NCBI GenBank assembly: GCA_945923775.1
Contig: CAMELR010000003.1
Coordinates: 1 to 64,000, forward strand
Length of the DNA stretch: 64,000 bases
Direction: 5' to 3'
DNA from: an uncultured Clostridia bacterium
Lineage (GTDB): Bacteria; Bacillota; Clostridia; Oscillospirales; Ruminococcaceae
Of the stretch, positions 18,501 to 26,593 are shown one piece after another. The notes below the pieces were generated by a model, which was not told the origin of the DNA, did no database searches, and saw only the letters and a program-made list of their open reading frames with translations. Position 1 is the stretch's first letter; every line of letters starts with the position of its first letter. Both the position numbers and the translations under genes were made by a program.

Positions 18501-19604
18501 ATCGTCTGCGGACTTGCGGAGGTTATCCATCTGCCAGGTCAGACCCTGTACCTTGTCGTTTACTGCGTCGCCGGCACCCTTTGCGTCGTCGATGAGGTTA
18601 TCCACCAGGCCGCCGAGGACGTCCATTTCGTCCAGCAGCTTCTGCACGGTGTCCTTGTCGAAATCTATGCTCTGGTAAGGCTCCATCTGACCGGCTATGC
18701 CGCCGACGTCCTTCCTGCCAAATATCTCGCCGCGGTTGGTGCAGCTATTCACATAGCCGGACTGTCTGCCGACGATTCCGCCGACGTTATATCCGATGTG
18801 CGGGTAACCTACGGTTCCGTAGTTCTCGCAGCCCTGGATTATTCCGTCTGAGTAACCGGTGATACCGCCCGCGTCGGTCATGGAGGAAGGCTCCTCGGAG
18901 GACATTATGCTGTCCCAGTCGATATCCTCGATGGAGAGCTTCGCCTCGCTCGCGGTGGTGTTTACGCTGCACCGGCTGATGTCGTTGAGCAGCGTACCGG
19001 AGCTGCTTCCAGCGATACCGCCGGAGCTGTGGTCGCCGGAAATAACGCCCGTGGCAGAGCAGCCGGAGATGAGTCCGGATTTCTCATTGACGCCCGCGAT
19101 ACCGCCGACGTTGTTGGTGCCCTTGACCTTTCCGGAGAAGGTGCATCCGGTAATGTTGCCGGAGTTGCTTCCCGCGATACCGCCGACGTATTCAGCGCTG
19201 CCTTCGGGGGATACAGTCCCCTTTACAGTGAGGTCCTTGACGAGCGCGCCGCGCTGTACGTACCGGAAAAGTCCGGAGTAGGAGCCGTCGGAAGTTACTT
19301 TCAGCCCGGAGATAGTGTGGCCTGCGCCGTCGAAAACTCCGCCGAAAACCGGTATCGGAGTGAATTCCCCGGAAAGCTCGATGTCAGAGCCGAGTGTAAC
19401 ATATAAATTCTTGCTGTAGGAATCAAGGCTGCATGCCTTCGCGAACTTTATCAGCCCCGCCTCGTCGGTGATGGTGAGCTGCTCGCGGTCGCCGCTCTTC
19501 TGGGAAACGGCAGCGGCTGTGCTGGTAGTCATTATCTCCGCAGGGAGCGATACCGCGAGGGTCAGCGCTGCGATAACGGAGAGTATTTTCTGCGTGTTCT
19601 TCAT
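15531..19604 (-). CDS. Secreted/anchored GLUG-repeat protein with long coiled coil
   Basis: The 1357-residue product begins with a signal peptide (MKNTQKILSVIAALTLAVSL). Residues of about 110-310 hold GLUG-type repeats (VGGIAGSNSGNITGC and variants). About 320-880 is a long, Ala/Ser/Asp-rich heptad region of the YhgE/Pip type (DKIAAAMGDT, LSAAADNIQAAG). A second GLUG cluster follows (about 900-1060), then a beta-rich region, one transmembrane helix (VVIIGGCVLIAIINIVLWTI) and a Lys/Glu-rich cytoplasmic tail. It starts 3 bp after the MMPL exporter gene, so the two are one unit. Function unknown; it probably acts outside the membrane with the exporter. Confidence 0.75.
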   Translation of the reverse strand: MKNTQKILSVIAALTLAVSLPAEIMTTSTAAAVSQKSGDREQLTITDEAGLIKFAKACSLDSYSKNLYVTLGSDIELSGEFTPIPVFGGVFDGAGHTISGLKVTSDGSYSGLFRYVQRGALVKDLTVKGTVSPEGSAEYVGGIAGSNSGNITGCTFSGKVKGTNNVGGIAGVNEKSGLISGCSATGVISGDHSSGGIAGSSSGTLLNDISRCSVNTTASEAKLSIEDIDWDSIMSSEEPSSMTDAGGITGYSDGIIQGCENYGTVGYPHIGYNVGGIVGRQSGYVNSCTNRGEIFGRKDVGGIAGQMEPYQSIDFDKDTVQKLLDEMDVLGGLVDNLIDDAKGAGDAVNDKVQGLTWQMDNLRKSADDISDRTTELYNGWTDGVNEISARVDEALDGVGPALDGFRDGLDLLSQFSNSLEEVFDQITASSDDMQAALDEGKEGIDTLNGAIEEISGALDDISAAADKIAAAMGDTDKVEAAVKDMIKALNNANGEVKDIATALSKIGDACDKLEEWVNGRDFKNLSDGIVALGESMQDVTKALSKMSAALQKIAGSIDADEIQKGLDEFSAASVELGKAAAHAAAAIKAASSTVPDTDKVSEELSAAADNIQAAGEHIVSASDAISKAVDSKELSAGISQLETAASELSKALDDAQDAIDDITDAYDKISSSSVPDDTYKEISKQLDNINDAIQNITKSSDTITDALNEITDQLDSGALKDGIQSISDAADKLSSASDTISASIDSFDAAADYLSDAMDDLQGASTSASDASAYLSQACEEFSDAMDQLSKTVKNLSDKPAVEFPAADAEFTAALDGFSSNFAGITSALSSISSTAEAQGDILLDDFQKISDEMSNITDILQELKDKVLNKDDDSGLTTDVSEDDSTSRQGKALSCINYGGVQGDLNVGGITGSMAIDFDFDPEDDIASNGQTSFSFSYKIRDIIDSCINSGEITAKKNYCGGIVGRQDMGVVRNSTENGKVTSSSGSYAGGIAGYSVSAIRKCVSKVTITGADYVGGIAGQGLILTDNAAILDAYDCNERCGSIAGFVDFSDENSEVLRNSFVDRGIAGIDGISYTGKAAPVDFDKFAAIAGSTAVIDVKFIVDGDVISTVAVNYGGALRASDFPEIPAKDGCFAEWTDFDSSFITFPVEVEAIYTPYVTVIESGEQSENGFPLVLADGLFDDGSTLKVSTQSSSVFPPDNNSELRLVSISGNVKGGVTQLRFLAPEGRGSLNVMQYVNGSWKSVEFTQNGHYLIVEDPALDGNSGFFCVQLQQLEWVPVVIIGGCVLIAIINIVLWTILIKRKRAAKKAKQSEGSAEAEGASVSSEKTSGSKKKNRKKKPEENENSEEKEPAEIK

Positions 19605-19607
19605 TTT

Positions 19608-22238
19608 TTAGTCCTCCGTTTCGTCCATTATGTCGTCGACGACCTCGTCGGTGCGTACTGCGTTCGGCTCGTTTGAAACGCCTGCCGGAGCGCCTGCGGT
19701 CACTGGCTGAACCCCGCCTGGGCCTTTCGGGAGCGCTGAGTCTATATCGTCGATGTGCTTGCCGTCGGTGTCGATATGGTTGATTATCTGGCGGTCGACC
19801 TTCGCCTTCATGTCCTCGGAGTTATCGGTCTCGAGCTGCGCGCTTACCTCGCCGTGAATGATACCGGTGATCTGTGCGTCAACAATACCGGAAACGTAGC
19901 CGCGAACCCTGCCGTTCACACGAATATAGCCGGAACGCTTCTGAATGAGGTCGCGGCGCTTGAGCGTGAAGGAGGTCTTTTCGATGATGACATCGCCGAG
20001 CATCAGTATCTGCGGAAGCACGAACATTACTAGGAAGATGGAGATGAGGGTACCGCGTCCGAGGCAGATACCAACGGAGGATATCGCCACATCAGAGGAA
20101 AGGAATCCGATGAGCAGACCCGCGATAGCGAGTATCGCACCGGAAGTGATGATCGTGGGGAATGCCTGGTTCAGCGTTTCTACCATCGCGTCCTTGGTGG
20201 ACATGCTCTTCTTGAGGTCGGTGTAGCGGCTGGAAATAACGATCGCGTAGTCGATGTTGGCACCCATCTGAATGGAGCTTACGATAAGGTAGCTCAGGAA
20301 GAAGATGTTAGTGTCCATCAGCACCGGCACGGAGAAGTTTATCCATATGGAGCCCTGGATTATCGCGAGCAGCAGCACGGGAAGTCCCGCAGACTTGAAC
20401 GTGAACACCAGGATAACAAGTACGAACAGGAATGACAGAATGCTTACCATCAGGTTATCGGTGGAGAATACGTTCGACAGATCGTAGTCAGACGTGGAGT
20501 CGCCGACAACATAGGAGTTCTCGGGGTAGTATTCCTGGACTACCTCGTGCAGCTTGTCGAGGAACTCGAAGGTTTCGGGGCCTTCCTCGGGAACGTTGGT
20601 GTACAGCAGCATACGGCTGTAGTCGTCTGTGCCGAGCTGGAGCTTCGCCTTGTCGAGCTGCTCGTGGAGGTCGTCAATTTTATCGTTCAGCTCGTCATCG
20701 AGGTTGACGTAGCCTGCTTCCTTCTCATCGTAGATGAACGTGAACATGTCGATGAGCGGGACTGTGAACGTGCTCACGGAAGAGCTGCTGATGGAGCTTA
20801 CTATCTCGCCGTAGTCCTCGTTGGAGGCGGCGTATGCCGCGTAGGCAAGCTGAACTACCTCGATATCCATATCGGTGAGTTCCGCGAACTGGCGGGGCGT
20901 GAGCGCGTCGGTCAGCACGTAGCCGTCCATAGCCTCGATGTTCGCCAGACCCATCGCGGAATCCACCTCGGGAAGTCCCTCAAGGCGTTCGAGCAGCTTG
21001 TGCTCTTGCTCGTAGTTCCCAGCGGGAACCATTACTACCACAAGGTTGTTGGAGCCGAAGGTCTCATCTATTTTTTCTTCCGCTATCTGGGTGGCGTTCT
21101 TGGTGTAGGTCGAAAGCGTGGAATAGCCGTAAACGTAGTTGGTCTGGTTGGACAGTATAAATCCGGCTACCAGCAGAACTGCGAAAAGCGGAGGAACCAC
21201 GAAGCGGGTCTTGACGTCGAACTTGCCGACTGCGGTTATATTCGGAACGAAGTTGCGGTGATGGGTCTTGTCGATGAGCGGGGAGAAGGACATCAGCAGA
21301 CCGGGCATCAGCGTGAATACAACGAAGATACTGAAGAATATCGCCTTGCAAAGTACGATACCGAGGTCAAAGCCGAGCTTAAACTGCATGAGCATCATCG
21401 CGACCATACCGGAAAGGGTGGTAAGGCAGGACGAAGATATCTCCGGGATAGCCTTACTGAGCGCCGTTACGACCGCATCGCGGGCGTCCAGGGCGGTTCG
21501 CTCTTCCGTGTATCGGTTGCAGAGGATTATCGCGTAGTCGATGGCGAGCGCGAGCTGAAGAACTACCGCGATGGAGTTTGAAACGAAGGAGATCTCTCCG
21601 AACATGAAGTTTGTGCCCATGTTCAGCAGAGCCGCCATGCCGAACGTCATCAGCAGTACGGGTATTTCCATGTATGTATGCGAGGTGAAGAACAGAACTC
21701 CGATGATGATGACCAGAACGATCACTACAACGGTCTGCATTTCGGCGGCGATGGTCTCAGAGGAGCTGTTGCCCACGGCGCTGTTGATGTACTCGTCGTA
21801 TGGCTCCAGCTTTTCCTTGACGGCTGCCATGGCGTCCTTGGAGATCTGGTCGTCCTCCTCGCCGTCGAAGGTGATGGAGAGCAGCGCGGAACCGTTCTTG
21901 TAGCTGTCCTCGTCGTTCTCAACGGTGACGGAGGTCACACCGTCTATCTCCTCAAGCTCGGAGGCTATCTCCTCCGCCTTTTCGAAGGTCACGTTGTCCA
22001 GCATTATGCTGCCGGAACCGTAGGTCATGAACTGGTCGTTCATCAGGTCGAGTCCTATGCGCGTCTCGGAGCTGTCCGGGAGGTAACTCGTGATATCGTT
22101 GTTTACCTTCGTCCAGCCGGTGGATATCGTACAGAATATTCCCGCAATGATGTAGAAAAGGTAGAATGCCTTTCGCTTGTCTACTATCAATGCGGCGAGC
22201 TTTTCTATGGGGGTCTGCTTTTTCTTTTGTGTACTCAT
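19608..22238 (-). CDS. MMPL/RND-superfamily exporter
   Basis: The 876-residue membrane protein has the two-fold RND/MMPL plan: an N-terminal helix, a first extracytoplasmic loop, a five-helix bundle with LALAIDYAIILCNRYTEER, a second loop rich in Ser/Asp, and a second bundle with QMGANIDYAIVISSRYT. Charged Asp-Tyr pairs in both bundles are the proton-relay sites of the family. A polar tail of about 100 residues follows the last helix. The ORF track starts at 22286, but GGAG lies 8 nt before the ATG at 22238. Substrate unknown; related Firmicute systems are annotated as lipid or drug exporters. It is coupled with the GLUG protein. Confidence 0.88.
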   Translation of the reverse strand: MSTQKKKQTPIEKLAALIVDKRKAFYLFYIIAGIFCTISTGWTKVNNDITSYLPDSSETRIGLDLMNDQFMTYGSGSIMLDNVTFEKAEEIASELEEIDGVTSVTVENDEDSYKNGSALLSITFDGEEDDQISKDAMAAVKEKLEPYDEYINSAVGNSSSETIAAEMQTVVVIVLVIIIGVLFFTSHTYMEIPVLLMTFGMAALLNMGTNFMFGEISFVSNSIAVVLQLALAIDYAIILCNRYTEERTALDARDAVVTALSKAIPEISSSCLTTLSGMVAMMLMQFKLGFDLGIVLCKAIFFSIFVVFTLMPGLLMSFSPLIDKTHHRNFVPNITAVGKFDVKTRFVVPPLFAVLLVAGFILSNQTNYVYGYSTLSTYTKNATQIAEEKIDETFGSNNLVVVMVPAGNYEQEHKLLERLEGLPEVDSAMGLANIEAMDGYVLTDALTPRQFAELTDMDIEVVQLAYAAYAASNEDYGEIVSSISSSSVSTFTVPLIDMFTFIYDEKEAGYVNLDDELNDKIDDLHEQLDKAKLQLGTDDYSRMLLYTNVPEEGPETFEFLDKLHEVVQEYYPENSYVVGDSTSDYDLSNVFSTDNLMVSILSFLFVLVILVFTFKSAGLPVLLLAIIQGSIWINFSVPVLMDTNIFFLSYLIVSSIQMGANIDYAIVISSRYTDLKKSMSTKDAMVETLNQAFPTIITSGAILAIAGLLIGFLSSDVAISSVGICLGRGTLISIFLVMFVLPQILMLGDVIIEKTSFTLKRRDLIQKRSGYIRVNGRVRGYVSGIVDAQITGIIHGEVSAQLETDNSEDMKAKVDRQIINHIDTDGKHIDDIDSALPKGPGGVQPVTAGAPAGVSNEPNAVRTDEVVDDIMDETED

Positions 22239-22260
22239 CTGCATTGCTCCATTCTTTCTT

Positions 22261-22304
22261 ATAATCTTATTTGAAAAATTATACATTGATACAAATAAGA
22301 TTAT
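22261..22304. promoter_or_regulatory. Perfect 13-bp inverted repeat over the MMPL promoter
   Basis: ATAATCTTATTTG and CAAATAAGATTAT are exact reverse complements separated by 18 bp. On the minus strand a TATAAT (22278-22283) lies inside the loop, 40 bp upstream of the MMPL start. The arrangement suggests a repressor that covers the -10 region. No regulator gene is adjacent. Confidence 0.6.
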
Positions 22305-22428
22305 AACACCGAAGCAGTCTTATTTCAATATACAATCGCGGGATTTTGTCCGGAAAACAACAAAATCTGCCATAGTGCGCAAATTTCGCCCGGTTTTAAT
22401 CCGCATTATGGGCAGAAATACAGATGAG

Positions 22429-22457
22429 TTGACATTTCAGTGAATTTGGATTATAAT
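22429..22457 (+). promoter_or_regulatory. Consensus promoter of mutS2
   Basis: TTGACA (22429-22434), 17 bp, TATAAT (22452-22457), 57 bp before the start codon. Confidence 0.8.
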
Positions 22458-22513
22458 AAGAACACCTGTGTATAATTATTTCGGACGGCTGGATAGTATG
22501 AAAAGGTGATATA

Positions 22514-24901
22514 ATGAACAAATACTACAAAAAGCTAGAGTTAGACAAGATATTAGAGCTTCTCGCGGAGCAGACCTACAGCGACGCCTGCCGTGAGAAA
22601 GCGCTGAAGCTCAAGCCCTCCTTCGACGAGGAGGAGATACGCACGGAGCTGAAAAAGACCGACGACGCGTTCAAGCTGAGCGCGAAGTTCGGAACTCCGC
22701 GGTTCCGCAAAATAAAGGATCTCAGCATGTCGCTGAGGCGCTGCAAGAGCGGCTCGGCGCTGTCCTTCCGGGAACTTCTCGACGTTGCGGACATTCTGCG
22801 CGAAACGAATATGCTCTGCGACTGGTTCAGCCAGTGTGAAAGCATGGAAAGCTCCCTCGCGGAGTACTTCCGGGAGCTGTACCCGATAAAGCAGCTTGAG
22901 CAGCGCATTTCCGAGAGCATAATCTCCGAGGAGGAGATGTCAGACGCGGCAAGCGCGGAGCTTTCCTCCATCAGAAAGCGGATAGTCCGCCAGGGCATGA
23001 ATATCCGCGAGCAGCTCGACAAGCTCATCAAGAGCCGCAGCACGCAGAAATTCCTCCAGGAAGCCATCGTTACCATGCGAGACGGGCGGTATGTAGTTCC
23101 GGTGCGCAGCGAGTACAAGAACGAGGTCGCAGGTCTGGTGCACGACACCTCCGCGACCGGGCAGACATTCTTCATCGAGCCGATGAGCGTCGTCGAGGCA
23201 AACAACGAGATACGCGTGCTGAAATCCCGCGAGCAGGCGGAGATCGAGCGTATCACGCTGGAGCTTTCCGGGCAGGTCGGCGAAAACGCGGACAGCATCG
23301 CGAACAACTTCCGTATCGCCCAGATACTGGAGCTGTACTTTGCAAAGGCAAACCTCGGAGCAAAGATGCGCGGCGCGGCGGCGAAGATAGTCTCAGAGCC
23401 AAGAGTGGTTCTGAACCAGGCGCGCCACCCGCTGATAAATCCCGATACGGTGGTGCCGATATCCGTGGAGATAGGCGGAAAGTACGAATCGCTTATCATC
23501 ACCGGCCCGAACACCGGCGGTAAGACCGTCGCGATAAAGACCGTAGGTCTGCTGACCCTCATGACTATGTGCGGACTGATGATACCCGCCGGGGACGGCT
23601 CCGAGATAGGAATTTTCGGCGGTATCTACGTTGATATCGGCGACGAGCAGAGCATTGAGCAGAGCCTTTCCACGTTCTCCTCGCACATGGTGAACGTCGT
23701 GAAGATACTCGGCATGGCTGACGACCGCAGCTTAGTCCTCATCGACGAGCTGGGCAGCGGAACCGACCCGGTGGAGGGCGCGGCGCTGGCGGTCTCCGTG
23801 CTGACGGAACTCAAGGAGCGCCACGCGAAGGTCTGCGCGACCACCCACTACCAGGAGGTCAAGATGTTCGCGCTCCAGACCGAGGGCGTGGAGAACGCCT
23901 CCTGCGAGTTCGACGTGAATACATTGAAACCCACATACCGGCTGATAGTCGGCGTTCCGGGCAAGTCGAACGCATTCGCGATATCCCAGCGCCTGGGAAT
24001 GCCGGACGAGGTGATAGAGCGCGCAAAGGAGCTTGTCAGCACCGAAAACAAGCGGTTCGAGCAGGTCGTTGACGCGCTTGAGAAGTCCCGCCAGGAGCTG
24101 GAAGCGCTCAAGGAGAGCGCGGCGGTTTCCGAGCGCAACGCGAAGCTGACCGAGAGCGAATTAAAGCAGAAGCTGTCCGAGCTGGAGCAGCAGAAGGAAA
24201 AGGAACTGGAGTCCGCAAGGCAGCGCGCGCTTTCCATCGTGGAGGAGACGCGTTTCCGTTCCAACCAGCTTCTTAACGAGCTTGAGGAGCTGAAAAAGGT
24301 CAAGGACAAGGAAGCGCTCCGGCAGGGTCTGAGCAATATGAAGGGCAAGACCAACAGCACGCTCAACAAAATGCAGGACGAAGCGAATCCGGTCGTGGAG
24401 CGCCGCGCCGAGAGCTACGTGCTTCCGCGCCCGCTGAAGGCAGGAGATACCGTAATGCTCGCCGACACGAAGAAGGAAGGCGTGCTGATGACGGTTCCGA
24501 ACATGTCCGGCGTATGCTACGTGCAGGTCGGCATGATGAAAATAAAAACGAACCAGAAGAATCTCCGCCTGGTTGACAACAAGAAGAAGCAGCCGACCCC
24601 GCAGAAGTTGGTAGGCGGCAGCGTGAAGAAGCAGGTAACTTCCAACATGAACCGCCGCGGCGGTATGGAGCTTGATATCCGCGGAATGATGACGGACGAG
24701 GGCGTACTTGAAATGGAGAGATTCATCGACAGCGCTCAGCTCAGCGGTATCAGCACGGTGATAATAATTCACGGCAAGGGCACCGGAGCGCTACGGGCGG
24801 CTGTGCAGCAGGCGCTCAAGACCAACCCGGCGGTGAAGAGCTACCGTCAGGGCGCATATGGCGAGGGCGAAGCCGGCGTTACAGTGGTGGAGCTTAAATA
24901 A
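22514..24901 (+). CDS. mutS2: MutS2 endonuclease/ribosome-collision ATPase
   Basis: The 795-residue protein is a full-length MutS2. It has the core/lever region (1-320), Walker A GPNTGGKT at 331-338, Walker B LVLIDELGSGTDP, a long coiled-coil (about 520-620), a KOW-like segment and a C-terminal Smr nuclease domain (about 720-795) with the ELDIRGM and HGKGTGALR motifs. It lacks the mismatch-recognition domain of MutS. In Firmicutes MutS2 suppresses homologous recombination and acts on stalled ribosomes. Monocistronic, with its own promoter and terminator. Confidence 0.94.
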   Translation: MNKYYKKLELDKILELLAEQTYSDACREKALKLKPSFDEEEIRTELKKTDDAFKLSAKFGTPRFRKIKDLSMSLRRCKSGSALSFRELLDVADILRETNMLCDWFSQCESMESSLAEYFRELYPIKQLEQRISESIISEEEMSDAASAELSSIRKRIVRQGMNIREQLDKLIKSRSTQKFLQEAIVTMRDGRYVVPVRSEYKNEVAGLVHDTSATGQTFFIEPMSVVEANNEIRVLKSREQAEIERITLELSGQVGENADSIANNFRIAQILELYFAKANLGAKMRGAAAKIVSEPRVVLNQARHPLINPDTVVPISVEIGGKYESLIITGPNTGGKTVAIKTVGLLTLMTMCGLMIPAGDGSEIGIFGGIYVDIGDEQSIEQSLSTFSSHMVNVVKILGMADDRSLVLIDELGSGTDPVEGAALAVSVLTELKERHAKVCATTHYQEVKMFALQTEGVENASCEFDVNTLKPTYRLIVGVPGKSNAFAISQRLGMPDEVIERAKELVSTENKRFEQVVDALEKSRQELEALKESAAVSERNAKLTESELKQKLSELEQQKEKELESARQRALSIVEETRFRSNQLLNELEELKKVKDKEALRQGLSNMKGKTNSTLNKMQDEANPVVERRAESYVLPRPLKAGDTVMLADTKKEGVLMTVPNMSGVCYVQVGMMKIKTNQKNLRLVDNKKKQPTPQKLVGGSVKKQVTSNMNRRGGMELDIRGMMTDEGVLEMERFIDSAQLSGISTVIIIHGKGTGALRAAVQQALKTNPAVKSYRQGAYGEGEAGVTVVELK

Positions 24902-24907
24902 TAAAAT

Positions 24908-24945
24908 AATTACGGGCAGGTTCATCACCTGCCCGTAATTTTATA
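24908..24945. terminator. Bidirectional terminator between mutS2 and the GH26 gene
   Basis: AATTACGGGCAGGT-tcatc-ACCTGCCCGTAATT, a 14-bp perfect stem followed by TTATA; the minus strand also has a T run after the stem. Confidence 0.85.
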
Positions 24946-24966
24946 TTCCGTCTAAGCGGTAAATTA

Positions 24967-26379
24967 TCACCCTATCCGGAAGTATTCCCAGTTCTTGATC
25001 TGCTGGGGGATCTCGCGGACGCCGAAGCTGAACTCCGGAAGCTTGTTGTGAGTGATGTACAGATCATTGCTGAAATACTCTGCAAGCATTTCGTTGGTGA
25101 TACCCTTCTTCGGGTTCGGGTGAGGCGTGCCGTTGAGGTCGACCATCGCCTTGCCTGCGGCGTCTGTCTCGTAGATGAAGTCGCCGTTCCATACCATGTA
25201 GTACAGCCACATGGTGTTTGCCGCCTTGATGCCCTCCGGGTCGGGAATGTATCCGCACTCGGTCAGAGCCATCATCTTGCCGGTGGACTCCATGCCTGCA
25301 AGTTCTGCGCAGTACTTGTCGTAGCCCTCAAGCTCGCCGTAGCACCTCTCATAATACGCGGAAAGAGCCTCGGCGGATATATCCTCCTGGTCGTAGTAGC
25401 GGTCGATTCCCTCGATGTCGAACGCATTCGGGTGGATCGCTGTGTGCGGGTTCTGACCGTTCCATACCCAGATTATGTTTGTCAGCTTGTGGTAGTTTTC
25501 AAGTCTGTCGTAGATCATGTACCAAAGCTTCTGGAACACCTCGTTTGTCGCGCTGTCCCTGCCCTGGAGCCCCCACCAGAACCACGCGCCGCTTGCCTCG
25601 TGCAGCGGACGGAACAGGATAGTTACGCCCTCGCTCTCCATGCGCTGTATCTTGGTCGCGATGAGGTCGATGTCGTGGATAACCGTCTCGTACTCCTTGG
25701 TTCCGGGAGTTACCGCGTTGACCTGGTTGAAGTTGGTGATCTCGTTGGTGTAGAATGCGTAGCCGCCCTCGGGGTTATCTATGTCCTTGGGGACGTTCCA
25801 GTGCCATGTGAACGCGCACAGTCCACCGGATTCCTTCGACCACTCGATAGCCTCGTCGATCATGTCGTCGCTGTGGTAGCTTCCGGTGCAGAAGATGAAG
25901 TCGTAGCCCTTCATTGCGGTGAGGTCGTTAGTCGCATTGTAGAACACCAGATCCTCGTAGCACTCGTTGCCCATCATCTGCTGGCAGGTGATGACCTGCT
26001 TGCCGTAAACGCTGCGGAGGTAGTTCCACACTTCCATGGTCTTTTCGTTGGTCTGGGCGTTCTCGGAGACCGGCTTTGTGGGGTCGACCTCCTTGGATTC
26101 GAAGTACGCCTTCATCGCCTCGTAATCGGTCTCGTATGCGAGCGCAACGTCCATGTCGATATCGCCCTCGCTGTTGAGCGCGATGGGATTTGAAAGGAGC
26201 TGTCCGTCGCCGCTTTCAGCGGGAGCCTGGGATTCCGCCGTGGAAGCAGCCGCGCCGGAATCCGCCGGGCTTTCCGCCGCGGAGCTTCCGGAGCTTTCAG
26301 AGGAAGCGCTGGAGTTATTGCATGCAGTAAGGCTCAGCGCCATAGCTGCCGCCAGCATTATTGAGAGAAATTTTTTCAT
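24967..26379 (-). CDS. GH26 endo-beta-1,4-mannanase, lipoprotein
   Basis: The 470-residue enzyme has a lipoprotein signal (ALSLTAC, Cys20) and a Ser/Ala-rich linker to about residue 60, so it should sit on the outer face of the membrane. The catalytic GH26 residues are visible: acid/base E261 in FRPLHEASGAWFWWG and nucleophile E374 in MALTECGY. The family cleaves the beta-mannan backbone. No carbohydrate-binding module is seen. It is the last gene of a minus-strand unit after the GH27 and zinc-ribbon genes, so side-chain galactose removal and backbone cleavage are encoded together. Confidence 0.92.
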   Translation of the reverse strand: MKKFLSIMLAAAMALSLTACNNSSASSESSGSSAAESPADSGAAASTAESQAPAESGDGQLLSNPIALNSEGDIDMDVALAYETDYEAMKAYFESKEVDPTKPVSENAQTNEKTMEVWNYLRSVYGKQVITCQQMMGNECYEDLVFYNATNDLTAMKGYDFIFCTGSYHSDDMIDEAIEWSKESGGLCAFTWHWNVPKDIDNPEGGYAFYTNEITNFNQVNAVTPGTKEYETVIHDIDLIATKIQRMESEGVTILFRPLHEASGAWFWWGLQGRDSATNEVFQKLWYMIYDRLENYHKLTNIIWVWNGQNPHTAIHPNAFDIEGIDRYYDQEDISAEALSAYYERCYGELEGYDKYCAELAGMESTGKMMALTECGYIPDPEGIKAANTMWLYYMVWNGDFIYETDAAGKAMVDLNGTPHPNPKKGITNEMLAEYFSNDLYITHNKLPEFSFGVREIPQQIKNWEYFRIG

Positions 26380-26389
26380 AGTATGTTAC

Positions 26390-26593
26390 CTATCTGAATA
26401 ATGTACATTTACCGCTTTTTCTGTAGTAGTCGATACGCTGCTGAATGACCTCCCGGGTGGTGCGGTAGTACCCGGCGAGGCAGTCTATGCAGAAAAACTC
26501 CGTATCATTGCGGGAAACCAGCTTCTGATGTATCGCGATATCATCGGAGCCGAGCTTCGCGCCGCACTTTTTGCAGGTGGAGTAGTTGCTCAA
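26390..26593 (-). CDS. Small four-cysteine zinc-ribbon-like protein
   Basis: The 67-residue protein has CKKCGAK near residues 8-14 and FFCIDCLAGYY near 34-44, a treble-clef or ribbon pattern, followed by a helical basic segment. It starts one base after the GH27 stop and ends 10 bp before the GH26 start, so it is translated from the same message. I do not recognise a defined function. Similar small proteins are common in Clostridia; a role in RNA or DNA binding is only a guess. Confidence 0.7.
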   Translation of the reverse strand: MSNYSTCKKCGAKLGSDDIAIHQKLVSRNDTEFFCIDCLAGYYRTTREVIQQRIDYYRKSGKCTLFR

